Shown here: one piece after another, positions 56,241 through 64,000 of the stretch | How the letters are laid out: every line of letters begins with the position of its first letter | Position numbering within the stretch: the first letter of the stretch is position 1 | NCBI GenBank assembly: GCA_958298945.1 | Contig: OY282606.1 | Location: 28,803,740-28,867,739, forward strand | Reading direction: 5' to 3' | From: Atherix ibis | Lineage: Eukaryota > Arthropoda > Insecta > Diptera > Athericidae | Length of the DNA: 64,000 bases | Made by a program: the position numbers and the translations under genes | Notes under the pieces: model-generated | What the model was told of the DNA's origin: nothing | Seen by the model: only the letters and a program-made list of their open reading frames with translations | Databases searched by the model: none

Positions 56241-59200
56241 AAAATTACACTAAATAAAGTTAAATGTATATAAAAATAATTAAAAAAAAAAAATAATAAT
56301 CATAATATTATTATTGTGCAGAAATTCAGTTCCAATTTTACTTACGGCCGTCGTCTTTTGGTTTAAGGAATGTGAGTAATCGAAACGAAGATTTCTGCAA
56401 TTTCGAGTGTAAAATCATGAAGGTGATCGCAAGCAAATGCATTGGAATCACTTATAATATTGGTTAATTCCCGTTTTACTAGCTGGTATCCACGTGCATA
56501 CATAAACCCATTCCCCGGTGCACGACCTTACTGCGAATGTAGTTCTGGGACAATGAACTTCGATGGACTGGACTGGTCTGGTCTGTGGACTAACACATTA
56601 CTTCGCTGTTCAGAATAACCTAACAGAAAGATTGCGTTTTCTAAATCGTACCTAAAGATGGCGTTGTCTTATTCCAAAAAAAAAATATTTATCCCAACAA
56701 CAAAAAATAGTTCATAATATTTTGTTGAATAGTCCATCGAGGCCCATAGAAGTAATCCGGCATCAATATTTTTCTGTTACGTTTTGGCGTGTGTTCATCT
56801 AGGCTTAGTGCGAGTATTTTTAGCTTCTTTCACTTAACTCACCTGTATTTTTTCTCTTGTTTGAGATCCATATAACTAACGAGACAACGTTTATTTAATC
56901 GGCTTTCAAAGTATTTGTTCAATCGTCTTCTTAAATCTTCTTTAACACGAACAGTGGTCATGTCGATGATAGTACCACCGTTTTTCTATGTTAGACCTTC
57001 ATCCAATCTCAGCGTTCCCTGTTGAGTTCTTTTGTTCTGTAAGAATGTTCACCTCTGACATTTTTTTCCCCCTTTTGGCTGAACCCATCTAAATTACACA
57101 GCTCAATGTATTTAAATCAAACTAAGAATGATGCCCACCATTTACGACTACTCATCCAAGCGTTTGTACTTTCCGTGTTAAAAGAACAGAACCTGTTGGG
57201 AAATTGGGAAAATGCCTTCTTCAAAGCGTCCGAGATATCACTATCTTCCCGATGGATCTACAACACAATAAAATCAGGCAAAAGTCATGAACTTGGAACG
57301 CAATCGTTATTTATTCTTGCAACCCGCACTAAGTAGTTTTAGATTGGAATGGGGTGAATCGTATCCATTGCGGTTGTCTGCTTACATTTGAATTTATTGG
57401 GAATAATGTCAGATCTTTGATGGGAGTGAGGTTCATTGTTAAATCCGACTGTGACCAAATTGTTGACCAAAACTATAACTACAATCAATTGGACATCGTC
57501 TGTGATCAAATCGGTTTTTTGTTCCCCTTTTACGATGTCACGTGTCATAAAGTTTAAATGATAAATTGGTTATTATTCATTGAATGCGAATAGATTGGAG
57601 CAATTTCGTTCTGTAAATATTGTGATGGTCATTATTGCACTCGTTATAGTTGTGTAGTATCACCGCCCCAGTGAGATTATCTATTGTATAAAAAAAAGTT
57701 GGTTTCTTTCTCAATGTAAATATATATTGTATGCAATAAGTGCAGAAGATAATGTTTTGGATAGTTTAAGAAACTTTATTCATTGTAGGAATGTCTTCTT
57801 TATAAAGTTTGTCTTAAAATAAGCAATTCTTTAATACATAAAAATAATAAAAATCTTTTTTCAAAAAAAAATATGAACAACCAAAAAAAAAAGATAAAAC
57901 ATCTTCGAAATGGCTACAGAGATAAACAGATACTATTTCAGACAATTTCATCACTTTTGCAATTTTGAACGTGCCAAAAGTTAGTATCCCTTCGCCAAAT
58001 ATCTCAATACCGAAACATTACTCATACATATCCTTAGGCAATGTCCGAAAGTGACAATTGCTGCTATTATCGTCCCTTGTTTAAGTAAAGTTTCGAGGCG
58101 ATAATGTTTTTTGTGCTTGAAGCAAACTTTAGCTGTGAATCTTTTACGGGTGAACAATCCGAAAGAGAAATTGTTGGTATTTGATTTTTCGTACATTTAA
58201 GTAAGCTTTAAACAAATTCCATTTATTCTGATTGTATGCGTTTGTAAATAAGTATTTTTATACTAAATTTTTTTTTACACATGTTACTTTGGAAAATTCC
58301 AGATAATCGCATAACATTCATAGTGTATCTATTTACGGCTAATAATTTTCAGATACTTTACCGTCAGTAATCAGTAAAGTATTTTTTGCACTATCTTGAG
58401 CATGAATAAAATTTGTTTCTGTATTGTTTTATGTGAGCACAACTTTTTACATTAATTTAATAGAAATAATTTCAATTTCCTTAAAAATACATTTTTATAT
58501 AGTCGTATTTACATAGTTGGAAGGTGAAAGAAGCAAAAAAAAAAAAACATTTAGTCACTTCCTTTAGCACCAGCACTTCAGTACAAAATCTGCTTGGAAA
58601 AAAATGCACACTGTGAACCGTTTCTTATTTCAATTAATCTCTTTTTAGAATCTTTCGTCATGGGAAAGTCTTACGTTTATTCCGTGGAGTTCAAGTGTTG
58701 AACTCTTTAATTAGAATAATTTCCCCCTCCATTCGTAATAATCTTCAATGCCCATTCTTCTTTGGAAGCAATTCGAATAGTGCTGCTGCCCTATTCTTTT
58801 TAGCATAAGCCAAATAATTTGTTGTGCTACTTATTCGTAAAGACTGTATTCTTAAAGGTTTCTTTAATAATTATAATTTTTTTTTTCGTTCTATTTAATT
58901 CATAGAATTTTGCAACTATTTTCAGAACAGTAGATTGTAATTATTATTGTTCTAAAAATATTTTCCCTATAATTATTTTCATTTATTATGAGTAGTAATT
59001 AGTTAAATCTTTTGAATATTATATTCTATAGAAATTCGATAATCACAAGTTCTTTTATAATTTATTTGAACAAGTGTATTATTTTGTAGAGAAAAATCAT
59101 TGATTGAAGTTAATTCGAAATTGACTTTTAGTTGCTCATCTAAAATTAGAGCAGCTCATTTGGATAATCAATTATTGTGTATCTAAGAATTTGTGTGTAT

Positions 59201-59599
59201 TGGTATTAGGGATTTTTCATAGTATGGGTATTTTATAACAAAACAAACAAAAAATCTTTTTGTTTTTAAGACGCTTTTCAAATAAGAAATTACAATCAAT
59301 ATTTCCGATTAGAGCCTTGCTTATGCAGATGAGACGAGATTTTTATCGATGTAGCTGCGAATGGAGAGATAACACAAAATAGGCTCCGCACCTTCAATTC
59401 GAGACTAGACCAAATTCATGAGACGAGATTTTTTTGCAATTGCTCACACCTCTAATCAGAAGTAAACAAACTGACTTATTGGCCATGAAAAAAACGACTC
59501 GGTGTGAGTCTACATAAAATAAGTTCGGGCGAAATCTATGCCTTCAATTTGAGACTAGCGAAACGAGGCTTTTTTCTATGATTTTTTAAAAAATAATTA
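56241..59599. other. No gene recognised; less biased block at 56330-57560
   Basis: 56330-57560 has a more balanced composition than the flanks and overlapping frames on both strands (57106-57336; 57339-57557). None has a motif or a convincing start. It is the likeliest place in the window for an unrecognised exon or a low-copy regulatory region. The rest is AT-rich. Confidence 0.35.
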
Positions 59600-60690
59600 T
59601 AATATTTGAAAAGCACTATATCCATTTACTTCCTTCGAGTACTATATCCGCTAACTTATTTCAAGCACTATATCCGCCCTTCTCTTCCAAATACTTTTCT
59701 TGCTCACCTCCGAGCACTATTTTCGCTCATTTGCTCCAACCAATACATCTACTTACCTTCTCGGAGCACCCATTATCGCTCACGTTCGAGCACTATTCTC
59801 ACTCACCTCGGTCCAAATATATCTTTGTCGCATTCCCCCTCTGAGCACTGCATCTGCTCATTTCCTTCCACCATGAATTCTCGCTCACCTCTCAACACTT
59901 TTCTTGCTTATTTCCGATAAGCCGCATTCCTCGTCTGAGCACTATATCTGATCACTTCCTCCGAGCACTATATCTGTTCACTTTCTCCGAGCACTATATC
60001 TGCTCACTCTCCGAACACTTTTCTAGCTCACCTTCGAGCACTATTTTCGCTCACTTCTTCTAACCACTAAATTTGCTCACCTCCTCGGCGCACACATTCT
60101 CGCTCACGTTCGAGTACTATTCTCTCTCACCTCCGGTCCGAGTCTATCTTTACCAAATTCCTCGGAGCACTTTGTTTGCTCACTTCCTTCAAACGCTTAT
60201 TCTTGCTCACGCAATATTCTAGATCATCTCCGATCCGAATCTATCTTTACTGCATTTCTCCCCTGAGCACTTTTTCTGCTTCCCTTCTTCCAGCACCCAT
60301 ACTCGGTTATCACCAATAAGCCCTATTCCTCGTCTGAGAACTACTATGTATCTGCTCACTTCCTTCGAACACCCATTCTTGCTCACCTCCGACCACTATT
60401 TTAAATCATCTCCGATCAGAGTCTATGTTTACTGCATTCCTCCCCTGAGCCCTTTATCCAGTCACTTCCTTTGAACAACCATTCTCGCTTACCTCCGATA
60501 GACCGCATTCCTCCTCTGAGCACTATATCTGCTCACTTTCGTCGAACATCCATTCTTGCTCACCTCTGATCACTATTCTAGATCATAACCGATCTGAGTC
60601 ATCTTTCCTGCACCCCCCCCCCCCTCCCTCCTGAGCTTTGTAGCCGGTCACTTCCTTCGAGAACTATATCCGCTCACCTCCTCCTAACAC
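59600..60690. repeat. Degenerate minisatellite, 'GAGCACTAT-T-GCTCAC' units
   Basis: Roughly 1.1 kb of imperfect units of about 20-30 bp built on CGAGCACTATATCTGCTCACTTCC. These alternate with 'CATTCTTGCTCACCTCCGA' and longer blocks containing GTCTATCTTTACTGCATTCC (about 59813, 60147, 60237, 60421, 60597). The irregular spacing of the longer blocks suggests repeated unequal exchange. C-rich on the + strand; a poly-C run lies near 60609-60620. The 104-codon frame at 59606-59920 is a by-product. Confidence 0.85.
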
Positions 60691-60758
60691 TATTCTCTCA
60701 GCTCGGAGCACTATATTCGCTTAAGTAAGCGAATATAGTGCTCCGAGCTAAGAGAATA
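60691..60758. repeat. Hairpin with 33-bp arms closing the minisatellite
   Basis: 60691-60723 and 60726-60758 are inverted copies with one mismatch and a 2-bp centre. The arms are one minisatellite unit (GCTCGGAGCACTATATTCGC), so the array ends in an inverted unit. Confidence 0.95.
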
Positions 60759-62477
60759 CATCCTACCACAAACTGTAGCCACAGCCCAATTACCGAACTG
60801 GCCACGACAAACTTTCCGTATGCCCCACCACACAAAACCAAACCACACTTATTATTAAATTTGATAAGAATAAGTTTTTCCCATCTTAAATACTAAATCT
60901 TTTACAACAGAACAATTTATTTTTTGCTAAATATTTTCAATCAGGAATATATTTCCTGCTCTGTCTAAATAAGAATATAAATTTATTAAAATAGCTTAAA
61001 TACAAAATATCCATTTAAATAGAGAAAACAAAATCAAAATCACCAGCAAAATAATTGAAATATAATCATGATTTTCTAATATAGAAAATTTGTGTTACCT
61101 TTAAAAATACAATAACAAATATTTTTAACTTGCATAATTGAATATCGAATAGCATTTTGATGGTGAACAGAACATTTCAATTTAGGAAATTTGTATTTTC
61201 GTTTGTTTTCAATTATTCAAAATAAATTCAATTTCCGATATATTTTTGCTATCGATTTTTGTTCATCTTCTTTTCTAACCTCTTTCGATTGGTTAATTTG
61301 TTCCAAAAATACAACTTGGAATACTGAAAGTTAAAAGTATTTTGAACTACTTATACATACATACAGAATAGGGGGGAAAACCCGTATAACAATTTACAAA
61401 AAATGATAATATATTGTGGTAAGGAAAAATAATATATATAGAAAATAAATTATTAGAAAAATATTAGAATTTAATATGAAAAATTTAATAAGACAATATT
61501 CGTTCTCAGAAAATAATCAAAATTCTTATATGTCGAATTACTTATTGTGAATTGACATTAAGTGTAAGGAAATTTACTTTTGATGCAATTTAAAAAACTT
61601 AAAAATTTCCAAAATACCAAGAAACAAAAAAAAGAAATAATATTAAGTAAATAAAGAGTATTCACAAAAATTACTGTTTTTTATGTTTTAAGTAAAACTC
61701 AGTTTTCTTGGAAAGTCAAATTATTTCACTTAAAGCCATCACAAATATTGGCAAAAATTTTATTAATAGTGCAAGAACAACTGTGGACATGGCACAGTTG
61801 AGCAAAGTCCTTCTAAGGCATTTTAATATCACTAATTTTTCCCCAAGACTTTTTAGACCAGAATTCTGATCATCTTTAAATAATTAGAATTCATAATTAA
61901 TTATAATTGTTTTATTAATTTCTATTTATAAAACACAGCTTTTTACTTAATTTTAGTAATTTAAATAAAAAAATAAAAAATAAAAAGAAAAAACACAACA
62001 ACAGCTAAAGCTAAAAGCCAAACAAACAAAAAGAGCATAAAATAGTTTTTGTAAATTAAATAATAAAATTCAAATAATCCAAATTAAGCGTGAAAAAATT
62101 ATATCTCCAAAGAAGGAAAATATCCTTGTCAGAGATGTCCTCATAATGGGTACAATTGAAATAAGAAAACAACAACATTTGTGCACTAATTTTTAGTCCT
62201 TGTACAAGCATATAATATCCAACGTTCAGTACAAGAGTTGAAGATAAGCAATGTGTGCACCTGAAGAAAATGTATTTTTCTTGTTTGTTATTTTAATTTG
62301 ACAACAAATGTGCGAAAGTTAAACTCTTAAAATTTTTTAAATCTTTAAAATAATGACAATTGTTGACATTAAATCTTTTTAACCTTAAATTATAAATGTT
62401 AATTTTGATTACAGTAAATTTTTTTTTATAAAAAGTCATCGGATTTTTGCTTTATTAATTAAGAACACATTTTTCGA
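60759..62477. other. No gene recognised
   Basis: AT-rich sequence with no frame or shared repeat of note. Confidence 0.5.
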
Positions 62478-63309
62478 TTAAATTTTTATTTTATTATATT
62501 GATTGGACCGTGACTTTTCGCAAATTTTTAGACTAACCGTCCGCCATAAACACGATCTTTTGCGTATTCGTATAAGAATGAGTCCAACGGCATCAAGTCA
62601 CACAACTTTGGAGACCAATCTGGGTACTTTTCCCGCAATAAAGCCAAAATTTGTTGTGCTTTGGGGCTTATTAAAACCACATATGATCCAGATTAAAATC
62701 TACAAGTTCAGGTCAATAAAAAATCGGTTATCATACGACCATAGGGTTTAGAATTGGTATCTCCTAGAAATGCGGGACAATTATACACATCTTCAGACCA
62801 AAACGCATACCAGACGGTCAGTTTTCGTGAATACAGTGGCTTTTGAAAAATCACTGGCGCGTTTTAAGATCGAATCTAAAGTGAATATAATGTATTTTTT
62901 CTGTGTTTTAAGTACTTTTTTGTTGGAAGCGTTTTCCTAACACCATTTTCGTGGACCAATTGCCGACTTCTGGATACTTTTTGCGCAATAAAGCCAAAAT
63001 TTGATGTGCCTTGAGGCTTGTGACATATGGTCTTATTAAAACCACATATGATCCAGATTAAAATCTTCAAGTTCCGGTCAATAAAAAGTCGGTTATCATG
63101 CGATCATAGGTCTCTTCTAGAAATACGGGTCAATTATACACACTTTCAAACCAAAACGCATACCAGACAGTTAGTTTTTGCGGATACAGTGGCTTTTCTA
63201 TAGTGACTTGTGGGATTTTAGAATTTTCCATGTACCGAATTTTGGTTTATTGACATATCCACCTGACGACAGGGCTTTACTTTCCAAATCACAAAATATA
63301 TATAACCCT
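62478..63309 (-). mobile_element. DD41D mariner-like remnant with duplicated interior and one end
   Basis: The minus strand at about 62540-62650 reads LREKYPDWSPKLCDLMPLDS, then YAKDRVYGG, matching 'NWPPRSCDLTPLDFFLWG..K..VY'. A second copy of the middle part (from the 'TTGCGCAATAAAGCCAAAAT' tract) covers about 62940-63240. The right end has GACGACAGGGCTTTACTTTCC and ATAACCCTT before TA at 63310. The left terminal repeat is absent. Confidence 0.75.
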
Positions 63310-64000
63310 TATAACTATTATAGATTTGGATCTAAGTCTTAATAGCTGCTCACATTAAGCTTAAAGTTTCGTATTGTCAAGAAAGAAAAAATATTAACTA
63401 ATTATAGCAAAAAAAAAAAGACCATTCCTCAGCCAATTATCACATTTTGTAGATTGAATTTGTCTAATTAAATATTCTAATCTCTTGAATTAATCGAATT
63501 TCTGTAAGTATTTTTTTTTCTTTTCTGAATGTCACAGGTAAGTTCCTTGATTGGAAATGAAAATTACAAATTCTAATATTCAGTCAACAATAACAAACCT
63601 TGTAGATATTATCTGAAATTTAAAATTACTCTTGTAGGTCTCGTATTACAGTTGTTGGTGTTTTTCAAAATTAATTTTAACCTTTTAAGCTTTTTTGTTT
63701 TCATAGGAAATTTGGGGGATATAATTTTTGTTCGTTTTTTTTCTTCTTTTTGTAATAGAGTAGAATAGAAAAATATTTTTTCCCCATAAATCTATAATTT
63801 AAAGCTTTGCAATTAAGCAGATTTGTAGCTTTTATAAGAATAAAGATAAAAATCTTTGTTAAAATTTATTATTTTAAGACACTTTATTTAACATTTATAT
63901 TATTACTAGAACAATTTTAATTGGAAAAAATAGAAATTCAAACTTAGTTTTTAATAAAATATAATACTTTGAAGAGAAAAATTGTATTTCGGAATTTTTG
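63310..64000. other. No gene recognised
   Basis: AT-rich sequence up to the window edge. Confidence 0.5.

Noticed and set aside
59606..59920. 104-codon frame as a Ser/Leu-rich protein
   Set aside because: It lies wholly within the minisatellite and reflects the repeat unit.

Overview
The window looks like AT-rich insect DNA, most likely dipteran. It has long A/T homopolymers and no bacterial gene density. It carries several Tc1/mariner transposon families, Jockey- and R1-type non-LTR retrotransposon debris, and one intronless fork-head gene whose best match from memory is Drosophila FoxB (fd96Ca/fd96Cb). No tRNA, rRNA, CRISPR array or operon is visible. Almost every short open frame is either a piece of transposase, the antisense shadow of one, or chance.

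The only convincing host-type gene is at 47.95-48.69 kb on the + strand: a 245-codon FoxB-like protein. It keeps the N-terminus, a recognisable fork-head fold and a C-terminal eh1-like motif. Its recognition helix and second wing are heavily altered. The frame continues for 37 codon-like triplets past its TAA. The gene lies between two ~120-bp direct repeats, the second of which ends in AATAAA.

The rest is a transposon graveyard. (1) A DD41D ('rosa'-type) mariner-like family is dominant, with two sequence groups. One group (7.8-8.8, 14.4-15.1, 28.0-28.7 kb) keeps readable transposase. The other (about 1.0-1.6, 2.7-4.3, 9.9-10.3, 19.3-20.5, 22.8-23.8, 31.6-33.0, 34.4-35.7, 38.6, 40.9-42.8, 44.0, 46.2, 49.0-49.5, 51.6-52.3, 55.2-56.0, 62.5-63.3 kb) mostly has ends carrying a palindrome around GACAGCTGTC, and many copies have internal tandem duplications. 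(2) One complete irritans-type mariner (Himar1-like, DD34D) at 25.59-26.87 kb has TA duplications and only four clear disabling lesions. (3) Two copies of a 'SETMAR-like' mariner sit at 41.2-42.5 and 51.0-51.6 kb and share the same defects. (4) Another mariner family is present only as internally deleted copies (16.9-17.4, 29.2-29.7, 39.1-39.6 kb), and a further fragment is at 46.7-47.2 kb. (5) Non-LTR debris: R1-like pieces at 10.3-10.7 and 13.7-14.2 kb, and Jockey-like pieces at 36.9-38.5, 38.9-39.1 and 52.9-53.2 kb.

Other structure: a 310-bp repeat present twice without visible change (7359-7668 and 11657-11966), a degenerate minisatellite at 59.6-60.7 kb ending in a 33-bp-arm palindrome, and several long near-perfect hairpins. 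Large stretches between these are AT-rich and hold nothing I can identify.
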